This document shows positions 1-8,513 of a DNA stretch of 64,000 nt, one piece after another; position 1 is the first letter of the stretch; each line of letters starts with the position of its first letter. This DNA is from Clostridia bacterium. GTDB taxonomy: Bacteria > Bacillota > Clostridia > Christensenellales > Borkfalkiaceae. The translations under genes and the position numbers were made by a program. The stretch lies in assembly GCA_017621155.1 (NCBI GenBank), contig JAGATP010000016.1, positions 56,334 to 120,333 on the forward strand, given 5' to 3'. Below the pieces are notes generated by a model. The model was not told the origin of the DNA. It searched no databases and worked only from the letters and a program-made list of their open reading frames with translations.

Positions 1-33
1 AGAATTCTGCCAAACGGACGGAGGATGGATAAT

Positions 34-996
34 ATGAAAAGAATTGGTTTGTTGACAAGTGGCGGTGATGCCCCCGGCATGAATGCAGCGATTCGCGCTG
101 TCGTCAGAACAGGACTTTATTTCGGCATGGAAGTTTACGGCATCAAACGGGGCTATTCCGGTCTTATCGATGACGATATGGTTCCCATGGAAATGCGCAG
201 CGTTTCGGACATCGTACAGCGCGGTGGAACAATGCTTCGTACCGCGAGATGCCTTGAGCTTTTGACCAAGGAAGGACAGAAAAAAGCAGTTAAAACCCTG
301 GAGAGAAGGGGAATTGAAGGACTCGTCGTCATCGGCGGAGACGGTTCTTTCCGCGGCGCAAGGGATTTGTCCGAAGGATTCGGCGTTCCCACGATCGGCA
401 TCCCCGGTACGATCGACAACGACCTCGAATATACCGATTATACGCTCGGATTCGATACGGCGGTCAATACTTGTCTCGACCTCATCAATAAGCTCCGCGA
501 TACCATGACCTCTCACGAGAGAATCAGCGTCGTCGAAGTTATGGGCAGACGCTGCGGCGACATCGCGCTCTATGCGGGCATTGCGAGCGGTGCGGAAATC
601 ATCGTCGTCCCCGAAATTACCTTCGACATCGACGACATCGTCATGCGCGTCAACCGTTCGAGGGCGAACGGCAAGCATTCCAACATCATCGTCGTGGCGG
701 AGGGAGTCATGAGTGCAGAGGCGTTCGCCAAGAAGCTTCAGGAAGTGACCACCTATTCCGTGCGTCCCACGACCATCGGTCACGTTCAGCGCGGAGGCTC
801 TCCTTCCATGGCAGATAGAATGCTCGCGGCGCAGTTCGGCAACAAGGCGGTCAGACTCCTTAACGAGGGCGTGGGCAACCGCGTCGTCGGAATCCGCAAG
901 AACGAGATCATCGATATGGACATTTTCGAAGCGGTCAGCATGAAGAAGAAGTTCAATTACGAACTCTACGAAACGCTGCAAATGATTTCTTACTGA
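34..996 (+). CDS. pfkA: ATP-dependent 6-phosphofructokinase
   Basis: Commits fructose-6-phosphate to glycolysis by ATP-dependent phosphorylation in the cytoplasm. The protein opens with the PfkA nucleotide-binding signature LTSGGDAPGMNAAIR and has GGDGSFRGA, the catalytic stretch GTIDND, MGRRCG and HVQRGGSPS, covering the whole bacterial family (about 320 aa). An in-frame ATG lies at 25, but the GGAGG at 20-24 abuts it directly, whereas the same GGAGG sits 9 nt before the ATG at 34, so 34 is the better start. Any promoter lies left of the window. A strong hairpin follows, so the transcript ends here. The adjacent sugar kinase gene has its own promoter. Confidence 0.96.
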   Translation: MKRIGLLTSGGDAPGMNAAIRAVVRTGLYFGMEVYGIKRGYSGLIDDDMVPMEMRSVSDIVQRGGTMLRTARCLELLTKEGQKKAVKTLERRGIEGLVVIGGDGSFRGARDLSEGFGVPTIGIPGTIDNDLEYTDYTLGFDTAVNTCLDLINKLRDTMTSHERISVVEVMGRRCGDIALYAGIASGAEIIVVPEITFDIDDIVMRVNRSRANGKHSNIIVVAEGVMSAEAFAKKLQEVTTYSVRPTTIGHVQRGGSPSMADRMLAAQFGNKAVRLLNEGVGNRVVGIRKNEIIDMDIFEAVSMKKKFNYELYETLQMISY

Positions 997-1005
997 TGAA
1001 AAGAG

Positions 1006-1029
1006 AAAAAGGGGTTAAGCCCCTTTTTT
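1006..1029 (+). terminator. Rho-independent terminator of pfkA
   Basis: A 9-bp stem AAAAAGGGG / CCCCTTTTT with loop TTAAG runs into a T tract, 10 nt after the pfkA stop. The A/T symmetry would let it work on both strands. Confidence 0.88.
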
Positions 1030-1079
1030 CATGGCCTTCGGCATTCGGAGTGCAGTCGGCGAATTTTTGATTCCGAGGA

Positions 1080-1114
1080 GAGAGAAATTTCAAAAATCGA
1101 TTGAAATTTCTCTC
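1080..1114. promoter_or_regulatory. 13-bp inverted repeat overlapping the kinase promoter (candidate operator)
   Basis: GAGAGAAATTTCA (1080-1092) and its exact reverse complement TGAAATTTCTCTC (1102-1114) are separated by 9 nt. The right arm covers the -35 hexamer of the downstream promoter, so a bound dimeric repressor would block RNA polymerase. The lack of a long T tract argues against a simple terminator. Which regulator binds is unknown; a sugar-responsive DeoR- or GntR-type repressor is one possibility. Confidence 0.5.
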
Positions 1115-1129
1115 CTTTTATAGTATAAT
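1101..1129 (+). promoter_or_regulatory. Sigma-A promoter of the PfkB-family kinase
   Basis: TTGAAA (1101-1106), a 17-nt spacer, then a perfect TATAAT (1124-1129). The start codon follows 35 nt downstream. The -35 lies inside the inverted repeat at 1080-1114. Confidence 0.8.
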
Positions 1130-1164
1130 AGAGGCGAGAACTCTTTTTGACAAGGGAGAAGAAA

Positions 1165-2091
1165 ATGATTTTAACGGTATGTTTAAGTCCCTGCATCGAT
1201 GTCACAATCGAAGTGGATGCGCTGAACGTCGGAAAATACAACGTATTGAAGAACAAGAGTACGACGTTTGCGGGAAAAGCGCTGAACGTCGCGATCGACG
1301 TTGCCCGCTTGGGCGGAAATTCCTACCTCACGGGTTTTATGTACAACGAAAACGGTTCTGAATTTGAAACGCTGTTGGATCGGGAGGGCGTTCCCTTCAC
1401 GTTTGTCTGGAATCGCGGTCGGGTGCGGGAAAACTACAAGATCATCGACGGGAAATCCATGCTGACGGAAATCAACGGCGTCAGCGAACGGGTTGAGGAA
1501 GAAAAACTCATCGCGCTTTCCTCGATGGTGCAAAATCTGTCTTCCCGTGCGTCCGTCACCGTCATTTCCGGCGCGCTTCCCAAGGACGTCGGACACGAGT
1601 ACTACGGAAGTCTTTTCCGCATGGTCTCTCCCTCCTGCAAAAAGATCGTCGATGCGGAGGGGGCAAGGATGTTTTCGGCGCTCGACGTCGGCGTCGATCT
1701 CGTCAAACCCAATTTGGAAGAATTAAAAACGAGCCTCGGAAGGGAATTGAACACGCAGGATGAGGTTCTCTACGGATGCAGAGAGCTCATCGAACGGGGT
1801 GCGAAAATCGTCCTTCTTTCGCTTGGAAAGCAGGGCGCACTGATTACGGACGGCAGGGAAACGCACTATTGCCGAAGCATGAACGTCGCCGTCAATTCGA
1901 CGGTGGGGGCGGGCGACGCTATGGTCGCAGCCGCCGCGCTGCAATTGGAAAGGGGAGCGGAACTTCCCGATATCTTGCGTGCAGGCGTCGCCGCGGGAAC
2001 GGCGAGTGTCTCGACCTTCGGCTCAATGTGGTTTAAGCGGGAAAAGTACGAAGAGATCTATGAAAATCTGACGATTAAGCGGATCGAGTAA
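1165..2091 (+). CDS. PfkB-family sugar-phosphate kinase (1-phosphofructokinase / tagatose-6-phosphate kinase type)
   Basis: A ribokinase-fold kinase of 308 aa. The N-terminus MILTVCLSPCIDVTIEV and the C-terminal anion-hole/catalytic-base motif VGAGDAMVAA match the FruK/LacC branch, which phosphorylates fructose-1-phosphate, tagatose-6-phosphate or related sugar phosphates. The sequence alone does not fix the substrate, and no PTS gene is adjacent. The start at 1165 has GGGAG at 1154-1158; the in-frame TTG at 1147 is less likely. The gene is monocistronic, with its own promoter and an operator-like palindrome upstream and a bidirectional terminator downstream. Confidence 0.85.
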   Translation: MILTVCLSPCIDVTIEVDALNVGKYNVLKNKSTTFAGKALNVAIDVARLGGNSYLTGFMYNENGSEFETLLDREGVPFTFVWNRGRVRENYKIIDGKSMLTEINGVSERVEEEKLIALSSMVQNLSSRASVTVISGALPKDVGHEYYGSLFRMVSPSCKKIVDAEGARMFSALDVGVDLVKPNLEELKTSLGRELNTQDEVLYGCRELIERGAKIVLLSLGKQGALITDGRETHYCRSMNVAVNSTVGAGDAMVAAAALQLERGAELPDILRAGVAAGTASVSTFGSMWFKREKYEEIYENLTIKRIE

Positions 2092-2103
2092 ATATGCGCA
2101 AAG

Positions 2104-2135
2104 AAAAATCCCGAAACGAAAGTTTCGGGATTTTT
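2104..2135. terminator. Perfect bidirectional terminator between the kinase gene and tRNA-Thr
   Basis: AAAAATCCCGAAAC - GAAA - GTTTCGGGATTTTT forms a 14-bp perfect stem with a GAAA tetraloop and A/T tails on both sides. It ends the kinase mRNA on the plus strand and the tRNA transcript on the minus strand. Confidence 0.92.
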
Positions 2136-2210
2136 GGAGCTGTTGAGCAGATTTGAACTGCCGACCTCATCCTTACCAAGGATGTGCTCTACCGACTGAG
2201 CCACAACAGC
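2135..2210 (-). tRNA. tRNA-Thr (anticodon GGT)
   Basis: Read on the minus strand this folds into a full cloverleaf of 76 nt. The acceptor stem is GCTGTTG/CAACAGC, the D arm is GCTC-AGTCGGTA-GAGC, the anticodon arm is CATCC-TTGGTAA-GGATG with anticodon GGT at the centre of the loop, and the T arm contains TTCAAAT. The 3' CCA is encoded. It reads ACC and ACU codons. A sigma-A promoter lies just upstream and the shared terminator immediately downstream, so it is an independent unit. Confidence 0.95.
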
Positions 2211-2231
2211 ATTCATTGATTTACCTTCGTT

Positions 2232-2260
2232 ATTATATTGATTCTTCTTTGATTTGTCAA
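2232..2260 (-). promoter_or_regulatory. Sigma-A promoter of tRNA-Thr
   Basis: On the minus strand, TTGACA (2260-2255), a 17-nt spacer and TATAAT (2237-2232): both hexamers are perfect, as expected for a stable RNA gene. The mature 5' end is about 22 nt downstream. Confidence 0.92.
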
Positions 2261-2361
2261 GCGAAAAAAAGTGTTTTTTCGCTTTTTCTCCAAATTTTTT
2301 CACATACTCGAGGAATGAGAAAGATAGGGGGAAGGCAGAGAAGAAATCATTCGAGAATAAT

Positions 2362-2390
2362 TTGACTTTTTTCAAAAAATGGAATATAAT
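2362..2390 (+). promoter_or_regulatory. Sigma-A promoter of luxS
   Basis: TTGACT (2362-2367), 17 nt, TATAAT (2385-2390). The predicted transcription start falls near 2397, right at the GAGG ribosome binding site of luxS, so the leader is very short (about 10 nt). Confidence 0.85.
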
Positions 2391-2406
2391 GACAAATGAG
2401 GTTTTT

Positions 2407-2868
2407 ATGAAAAAGATAGCAAGCTTTACCGTCAATCACAATCTGTTGGAAAAGGGAATTTACGTTTCCCGCATCGACGGGGACGTCGTCACTTATGACA
2501 TTCGCATGAAAAAGCCGAATGCGGGGGGCTATCTCTCCGTAGGCGCGCTTCACACCTTTGAGCATCTGTTTGCAACCTATGCGCGCAACAGCGCATTTGC
2601 CGACGCCGTTCTTTACGTCGGCCCGATGGGATGCCGCACGGGCTTTTATCTTCTCATGCGCGACTCCGTTTCCAAAGAGGAGGTCATATCCCTCATTCGG
2701 GACAGCTTTTCCTTTATCGCGGACTTTGCGGGGGAAATTCCCGGAAGCAAGCGCATCGAGTGCGGAAATTACATGGAACACGACTTGGAGGGAGCAAAGG
2801 AAGTTGCCCGCGATATGCTCGAAGTTATAAGCCATTGGACGGCGGAAGATATGGTCTATCCCGTTTAA
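2407..2868 (+). CDS. luxS: S-ribosylhomocysteine lyase
   Basis: Cleaves S-ribosylhomocysteine to homocysteine and the AI-2 precursor DPD, recycling methyl-cycle waste. The 153-aa protein carries the metal-binding HTFEH (usually HTLEH), the conserved GCRTG region with the catalytic cysteine, and ECGNYMEHDL supplying the third metal ligand. The start at 2407 has GAGG 5 nt upstream; the longer reading frame from 2254 would begin upstream of the promoter. The MATE exporter gene starts 6 nt after the stop, so the two are probably co-transcribed. Confidence 0.93.
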   Translation: MKKIASFTVNHNLLEKGIYVSRIDGDVVTYDIRMKKPNAGGYLSVGALHTFEHLFATYARNSAFADAVLYVGPMGCRTGFYLLMRDSVSKEEVISLIRDSFSFIADFAGEIPGSKRIECGNYMEHDLEGAKEVARDMLEVISHWTAEDMVYPV

Positions 2869-2874
2869 CCAAAG

Positions 2875-4278
2875 ATGGAACAGAGCAAAGTACAATTTGA
2901 AAAAATGACGAAAACGCCCATCCCGAAGCTCATTTCGACTTTGGCGATCCCGACGATCATCAGCATGCTGGTGACTTCCGTCTATAATCTTGCCGACACT
3001 TATTTCGTCTCCCAACTCAACAACAACGGCGCGACGGGGGCTGTCAACGTCGTCTTCTCCCTGATGGCGCTTATTCAGGCGTTCTCGTTTACCATCGGCA
3101 TGGGCGCGGGAACTTGGATTTCCCGCCTGCTAGGCAGGAGTGAAAACGAGCGGGCAAATTCGATCGGGTCTTCCGCTCTTTTGATGGCGCTCGTTCTCGG
3201 CGGCTTGATTGCGCTGTTCGGAAAACTGTTCATCGGTGAGCTTATGACCTTTTTGGGTGCGGATGCGGAAATCATGCCCTATGCAAAGGCATACGGGGAT
3301 TACATTCTCTATGCAGCACCCGTCATGGCGGCTTCCTTCGTGCTCAACAATCTTTTGCGCTCGGAGGGGAAAGCCCGCTTTTCCATGATCGGCATCGGAA
3401 TCGGAGGTATTTTAAACATCGCGCTCGACCCCGTCTTTATCTTCGATTGGGGTTTGAATTTGGGAACTGCGGGTGCGGCAATGGCGACGGGTATCAGTCA
3501 ATGCGTCGGATTTCTGATTCTTTTGACCCCGTACCTTCTGAAAAAGACGAACGTTCGGCTCTCCGTTCGTCGCCTTTCTAAAAGGGGAACGGACTATCTC
3601 CGCATCGTGCGGAACGGACTTCCTTCCTTTGTCCGTCAGAGCTTTTCCAGCATTGCCGGGATTTTGCTCAATCATATGGCGGCAATGTTTCACGGCGACT
3701 ATTCCATTGCCGCGGTCATTGCGGCGATGGGGATTGTCACCAAGATTTTCATGGTCGTATTTTCCGTCATCATCGGATTCGGACAGGGCTTTCAGCCCGT
3801 CATCGGCTACAATTACGGCGCAAAGCTCTTTCGACGGGTCAAGCAGTCCTTCGTCTTTACCTTGCTCACCATGACCGTTCTCATTCTCGTCTTTTCCATC
3901 GTCGGCTTCTTTGCCGCGCCCAACCTGATTGCGCTCTTCGGAAAGGACGGTGCGGACGAGAGCGTCGCCGAAATTGCCGTCTTTGCCTTTCGGGCGCAGT
4001 GCGTCGCCATGCCGCTCATGCCCCTCGGCACGGTGTGCAACATGACCTATCAATCCATCGGAAAATCGTGGACGGCTACGCTGTTATCCGGCTGTCGGCA
4101 GGGATTTTTCTACGTTCCCGCCATTCTCATTTTGTCCTTTGCGTTCGGTTTGACCGGACTTCAAATCGCGCAGGCGGTGGCGGACGTTTTAACTTGCCTC
4201 GTCTGCATTCCCGTGGCGTTTCTCTTTTTCAAAGAAATCAACGGCATGGAAAAATCGGAAGTATTCGAAAAGAGGTAA
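2875..4278 (+). CDS. MATE-family efflux transporter
   Basis: A 467-aa inner-membrane protein with about 12 hydrophobic segments and the two-fold repeated MatE architecture. Typical motifs include IPTIISMLVTSVYNLADTYFV near the N-terminus and GIGIGGILNIALDPVFIF around residue 175. Members exchange Na+ or H+ for drugs and metabolites. The gene follows luxS by 6 nt without an obvious ribosome binding site, so translation is probably coupled to luxS. The exported substrate cannot be inferred; a by-product of the luxS pathway is only a guess. Confidence 0.9.
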   Translation: MEQSKVQFEKMTKTPIPKLISTLAIPTIISMLVTSVYNLADTYFVSQLNNNGATGAVNVVFSLMALIQAFSFTIGMGAGTWISRLLGRSENERANSIGSSALLMALVLGGLIALFGKLFIGELMTFLGADAEIMPYAKAYGDYILYAAPVMAASFVLNNLLRSEGKARFSMIGIGIGGILNIALDPVFIFDWGLNLGTAGAAMATGISQCVGFLILLTPYLLKKTNVRLSVRRLSKRGTDYLRIVRNGLPSFVRQSFSSIAGILLNHMAAMFHGDYSIAAVIAAMGIVTKIFMVVFSVIIGFGQGFQPVIGYNYGAKLFRRVKQSFVFTLLTMTVLILVFSIVGFFAAPNLIALFGKDGADESVAEIAVFAFRAQCVAMPLMPLGTVCNMTYQSIGKSWTATLLSGCRQGFFYVPAILILSFAFGLTGLQIAQAVADVLTCLVCIPVAFLFFKEINGMEKSEVFEKR

Positions 4279-4282
4279 TTGG

Positions 4283-5215
4283 GTGGAAAATCGTTCGAGG
4301 AAAAAGTTTTTATCTGTGGTAAAGGATCTTCTTTGCATCGTCTTAGGCAATGCGGCTACGGCGGCGGGAGCGGCTCTCTTCGTCGTCCCCAACGGATTGG
4401 TCGTCGGCGGCACGACGGGAATCGGCGTCTTTGTCAGGCATTTTTTTCCGGACGTTTCGATTTCTATGATCGTCCTCATTCTCAACATCGTGCTGTTTAC
4501 CCTTGGCTTTCTCTTTCTCGGCAAAAACTTCGCCTTAAAGACGCTGCTCGGAACGCTCCTTTATCCCGGTTTTATGTTTGTCTTTGAAAGGATTATCGGG
4601 GAGGGAAAGGTAGTGGAAGATCCCATGCTTGCAACCCTCTGCGGGGGCGTCCTGGTCGGTGTCGGGATCGGCTCGGTGTTCCGCGTCGGCTCCTCGACGG
4701 GCGGTATGGACATTCCTCCGCTGATTTTGCAAAAATTCTTTCATCTTCCCGCCTCGATCGGCGTTTGGATCTTCGACTTTATCGTCATTTTGATGCAGTG
4801 TTTCGTCTGTAAGTTTGAAATGGTCTTGTACGGCGTCATTATGGCTGCGGTTTATTCCATCATCATCGAAAAGGTATCTCTCATCGGTCAGAAAAAGATG
4901 CAGGTCAAAATCGTCAGCGAAAAATATCGCGAGATTCACGCCCTTCTCATCGGTAAGCTCGACCACGGCGTCACGCTGTTGCACGGCAAGACGGGCTGGC
5001 TCTGCATCGAGTCGGACGTGATCTTGTCCGTCGTCCCCGCGAGGGACGTCAACCATCTGACCGAGGAAGTACAGAAAATCGACCCCAACGCCTTTATCAC
5101 GATCAGCACGGTCTCCGAGGTAAAGGGAAGGGGATTTACCTCCGAGCGGGTGCATCTTCCCAAAAAAGAATCGTCGGATGAGACGATAAGTTCAAATACG
5201 AAATCAGAACAATAA
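4283..5215 (+). CDS. YitT-family membrane protein with C-terminal DUF2179 domain
   Basis: The protein has 310 aa: about five to six transmembrane helices of the YitT/DUF161 type (residues about 10-195, including GLVVGGTTGIG and RVGSSTGGMDIPPL), then a soluble DUF2179 domain (about residues 215-285). It uses a GTG start at 4283 with AGAGG at 4271-4275; MATE ends 5 nt upstream. The role of the family is unknown, with transport suspected. The context (MATE upstream, thyA-folA downstream) gives no firm hint. Confidence 0.85.
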   Translation: MENRSRKKFLSVVKDLLCIVLGNAATAAGAALFVVPNGLVVGGTTGIGVFVRHFFPDVSISMIVLILNIVLFTLGFLFLGKNFALKTLLGTLLYPGFMFVFERIIGEGKVVEDPMLATLCGGVLVGVGIGSVFRVGSSTGGMDIPPLILQKFFHLPASIGVWIFDFIVILMQCFVCKFEMVLYGVIMAAVYSIIIEKVSLIGQKKMQVKIVSEKYREIHALLIGKLDHGVTLLHGKTGWLCIESDVILSVVPARDVNHLTEEVQKIDPNAFITISTVSEVKGRGFTSERVHLPKKESSDETISSNTKSEQ

Positions 5216-5224
5216 GGAGAACAT

Positions 5225-6055
5225 ATGAGCAAGGCAGATCAAATTTTCATCGAAAACTGTAAGGAAATTTTAGCTCACGGCGTTTGGGATACCGATCGGG
5301 AAGTCCGCCCCAAGTGGGAGGACGGCGCGCCGGCGCACACCGTAAAAAAGTTCGGCATTGTCAATCGCTACGACCTTCGGGAGGAATTTCCCGCGCTCAC
5401 CATTCGGCGCCTTGCCTTTAAGTCGTGTCTCGACGAGCTCCTTTGGATCTGGCAGAAAAAGAGCAACAACGTGCACGATCTGTCCTCTCATATTTGGGAC
5501 GCATGGGCAGACGAGAGCGGTTCGATCGGAAAAGCTTACGGCTATCAGCTCGCGCAAAAACACGTTTACAAGGAAGGGGAGTTCGATCAGGTCGACAGGG
5601 TGCTCTTCGACCTCAAACACAACCCCGCGAGCCGCAGAATATTGACCAATTTGTATAACTTTCAGGATCTTCACGAGATGCACCTCTATCCGTGTGCCTA
5701 CTCGATGACTTTTAACGTATCGGGCAACGTCTTAAACGGCATTCTCAATCAGCGCTCGAACGATATGCTTGCGGCAAATAATTGGAACGTGGCGCAGTAT
5801 GCCCTCCTTCTAAAGATGTTTGCGCAGGTTTCGGGGCTTGTGGCAGGCGAGCTCGTCCACGTGATCGCCGACGCGCACATTTACGATCGGCACGTCCCCA
5901 TCATCGAGAAGATCATTTCCAACCCGACTTACGACGCGCCGACCCTTGTCATGAACGGGGAAATTACCGATTTCTACGCCTTCCGCAAGGAAGATTTCAA
6001 GCTGGAAAACTACGCTTATACCCCGTTGGATGAAAAATTCCCCGTTGCGATTTGA
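5225..6055 (+). CDS. thyA: Thymidylate synthase (ThyA, phage phi3T / B. subtilis ThyA type)
   Basis: Makes dTMP from dUMP using methylene-tetrahydrofolate. The 276-aa sequence has the catalytic cysteine in HLYPCAYSMTFNV, followed by NQRSNDMLAANNWNVAQYA and HIYDRH. The residue after the Cys-Pro motif is Ala rather than the His of E. coli-type enzymes, and ELLWIWQKKSN resembles the B. subtilis ThyA/phi3T branch. AAGGAG at 5214-5219 overlaps the YitT stop. The folA gene follows after 3 nt, pairing the synthase that consumes the folate cofactor with the reductase that regenerates it. Confidence 0.95.
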   Translation: MSKADQIFIENCKEILAHGVWDTDREVRPKWEDGAPAHTVKKFGIVNRYDLREEFPALTIRRLAFKSCLDELLWIWQKKSNNVHDLSSHIWDAWADESGSIGKAYGYQLAQKHVYKEGEFDQVDRVLFDLKHNPASRRILTNLYNFQDLHEMHLYPCAYSMTFNVSGNVLNGILNQRSNDMLAANNWNVAQYALLLKMFAQVSGLVAGELVHVIADAHIYDRHVPIIEKIISNPTYDAPTLVMNGEITDFYAFRKEDFKLENYAYTPLDEKFPVAI

Positions 6056-6058
6056 GCC

Positions 6059-6547
6059 ATGAAAGCGATTTTACACGTAGACAACAAGTGGGGGATCGGA
6101 AGAGACAATAAGCTCATGTTCCGACTTCCCGCCGATATGAAGTTTTTTCGGGAAACCACCACGGGCGGCGTCGTCGTCATGGGCGGCAATACCTTTCGTT
6201 CTTTCCCGAACGGCGCACTCAAAAACAGGGTAAACGTCGTGTTGACTTCTATGGAGGGAGACGGGTCTTTTCTCGCCGTCCATTCCATGGACGAGCTCAA
6301 AAAAGCGATCTCTTCCTACGATCCCGATCATGTTTTCCTGATCGGCGGCGCTTCGCTTTATCGCGCGCTTTTCCCGCTCTGCTCGGAAATTCTCGTCACC
6401 AAAGTGGACGCCGACGGCGGTGCGGATGCGTTTGTCGAGGACTTAGACAAATCCTCCCTCTTTCGTTTGACGGAGGAGAGCGAGCCCGTCGAAACGAACG
6501 GTTATCGCATTCGCTTCTGCAAGTACGTCAACTGCAATTTTCTGTAA
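6059..6547 (+). CDS. folA: Dihydrofolate reductase
   Basis: Reduces dihydrofolate to tetrahydrofolate, completing the thymidylate cycle with ThyA encoded 3 nt upstream. The 162-aa protein has WGIGRDNKLMFRLPADMKFF, with the substrate-binding acidic residue in PADM, and the NADPH-loop FLIGGASLYRAL. Odd point: the usual MGRKTF motif, whose Arg helps bind the 2'-phosphate of NADPH, reads MGGNTF here, so cofactor affinity may differ. No separate promoter is visible. Confidence 0.93.
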   Translation: MKAILHVDNKWGIGRDNKLMFRLPADMKFFRETTTGGVVVMGGNTFRSFPNGALKNRVNVVLTSMEGDGSFLAVHSMDELKKAISSYDPDHVFLIGGASLYRALFPLCSEILVTKVDADGGADAFVEDLDKSSLFRLTEESEPVETNGYRIRFCKYVNCNFL

Positions 6548-6584
6548 ATTTTTTGCCGATTATTTTTGGATGATCGGTGTTTTT

Positions 6585-6614
6585 TTGTTGTCATATCGGG
6601 AAAAAAGGTATAAA
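6585..6614 (+). promoter_or_regulatory. Probable sigma-A promoter of typA
   Basis: TTGTTG (6585-6590), 18 nt, TATAAA (6609-6614), 45 nt before the GTG start. A weak CCGAT/ATCGG hairpin followed by T residues (about 6556-6586) precedes it and may end the thyA-folA transcript. Confidence 0.5.
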
Positions 6615-6659
6615 ATAGAACGGATAATCGAGAAGAAAATTTTTTGGAGAATAGATACA

Positions 6660-8486
6660 GTGATCAGAAACGATTTGAGAAACGTGGCGATCATCGCGCA
6701 CGTAGACCACGGCAAGACGACTTTGGTCGATCAGCTTTTGAAGCAGTCGGGAACATTCCGCGACAATCAGGTGGTAGAAGACAGAGTCATGGACTCGAAC
6801 GATCTGGAGCGCGAGAGGGGAATTACCATTCTCGCAAAGAACACCAGCGTTCACTATAACGGCGTTAAAATCAACATCATCGACACGCCGGGACACGCCG
6901 ATTTCGGAGGAGAGGTCGAGCGCGTCCTCCTCATGGTCAGCGGCGTTCTCATTCTCGTCGATGCCGCCGAAGGGCCGATGCCGCAGACGAGATTCGTCAT
7001 GCAGAAGGCGCTCGAGCTCAACCATAAGCTGATTATCGTCATCAATAAGGTAGACCGTCCCGACGCCCGCATTCACGAGGTAATCGACGAGGTATTGGAG
7101 CTTTTGATGGATCTCAACGCGAGCGACGAACAGCTCGAAAGCCCGTTTGTCTATTGTTCGGGCAGAACGGGTACGGCTTCGCTCGATCCGGACAAGCAGG
7201 GGACGGATTTAAAGCCCCTGTTTGATACCATTTTGCAGCACATTCCGCCCATGGAGGTGGACGAGACCGCACCCGGACAGATGCTCGTTTCCTCTATCGA
7301 CTACAACGAATACGTGGGAAGAATGGGCATCGGCAAAATTGAACGCGGTACGCTGAAGGTCGGAGAAGATGTGACGGTTTGCAATTACAACCACCCCGAC
7401 GTCCACCTTCGCGGAAAAATCGTCAATCTCTATCAGATCGAAGGATTGAACAAGGTCAACTGCGAAACGGCGCAAGCGGGCGACATCGTCTGTTTTTCGG
7501 GACTCGAAAAAATCAACATCGGCGATACCCTCTGCGAGAGCGCCGTCGTCGAGCCCATTCGATTTGCCAAGATTTCCGAGCCGACCGTAGAGATGATTTT
7601 TTCCGTAAACGACAGCCCCTTTGCGGGAAAAGAGGGCAAGTTCGTCACGACCAGACACCTGCACGACAGGCTGTTCCGAGAGCTTTTGAAGGACGTTTCC
7701 CTCCGCGTGGAGAATACGGATTCCGCCGATTCTTACCGCGTAAGCGGACGGGGCGAAATGCACCTTTCCATCCTCATCGAAACCATGCGTCGCGAGGGCT
7801 ATGAATTTCAGGTCAGCCCCCCGAAGGTGCTCTACAAGGAGATCGACGGTCAGAGATACGAGCCCATCGAGCGCCTGATTGTAGACGTTCCCGAAGATAT
7901 GACGGGCTCTGTTTTCCAGAGCATGGGGGAGAGAAAGGGCGAAATGGTGCACATGAGCGCCATCGGTTCTCGCATGCGACTCGAATTTCTCGTTCCCGCG
8001 AGGGGATTGTTCGGCTATAAGAGCCAATTCCTCACCGATACCAAGGGCGAGGGCGTCATGAATTCCCTGTTCTTTGAGTATCAGCCGTACAAGGGCGACA
8101 TCGCAAGGAGAGATACGGGTTCGCTCGTCGCCTTTGAATCGGGCGAGGCGGTAACGTACGGACTCTTCAACGCACAGGGAAGGGGCACGCTGTTCATCGG
8201 TGCGGGCACGCCCGTCTATGAGGGCATGGTCATCGGATTCAGCCCGAAGTCGGACGACATCAACGTCAACGTCTGCAAAACCAAGCACCTGACGAATACC
8301 CGCTCTTCCGCGAGCGACGACGCGCTCCGCCTGATCACGCCCAAGAGAATGAGCTTGGAAGAAGCCCTCGAATTTTTGAACGACGACGAGCTTTTGGAAG
8401 TCACTCCTAAAAGCATTCGCGTTCGCAAGCGCATTTTGGACGGAGAGCTCCGTGCAAAAGCCCGCGCAAAGGAAAAGAAGTCATAA
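6660..8486 (+). CDS. typA: Ribosome-associated GTPase TypA/BipA
   Basis: A translational GTPase of 608 aa that binds ribosomes and affects assembly and stress responses. The G domain has G1 [10 protein letters not shown]3 [14 protein letters not shown] and G4 NKVDRPDAR; after it come the EF-G-like domains ([20 protein letters not shown]) and the TypA-specific C-terminus ([16 protein letters not shown]). The first usable start is the GTG at 6660, with GGAGA at 6646-6650; the reading frame extends to 6570 but lacks family similarity there. Length and content match the family. Confidence 0.95.
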   Translation: MIRNDLRNVAIIAHVDHGKTTLVDQLLKQSGTFRDNQVVEDRVMDSNDLERERGITILAKNTSVHYNGVKINIIDTPGHADFGGEVERVLLMVSGVLILVDAAEGPMPQTRFVMQKALELNHKLIIVINKVDRPDARIHEVIDEVLELLMDLNASDEQLESPFVYCSGRTGTASLDPDKQGTDLKPLFDTILQHIPPMEVDETAPGQMLVSSIDYNEYVGRMGIGKIERGTLKVGEDVTVCNYNHPDVHLRGKIVNLYQIEGLNKVNCETAQAGDIVCFSGLEKINIGDTLCESAVVEPIRFAKISEPTVEMIFSVNDSPFAGKEGKFVTTRHLHDRLFRELLKDVSLRVENTDSADSYRVSGRGEMHLSILIETMRREGYEFQVSPPKVLYKEIDGQRYEPIERLIVDVPEDMTGSVFQSMGERKGEMVHMSAIGSRMRLEFLVPARGLFGYKSQFLTDTKGEGVMNSLFFEYQPYKGDIARRDTGSLVAFESGEAVTYGLFNAQGRGTLFIGAGTPVYEGMVIGFSPKSDDINVNVCKTKHLTNTRSSASDDALRLITPKRMSLEEALEFLNDDELLEVTPKSIRVRKRILDGELRAKARAKEKKS

Positions 8487-8513
8487 TTTTCCTTTCTCTG
8501 CATAGAGTATACC

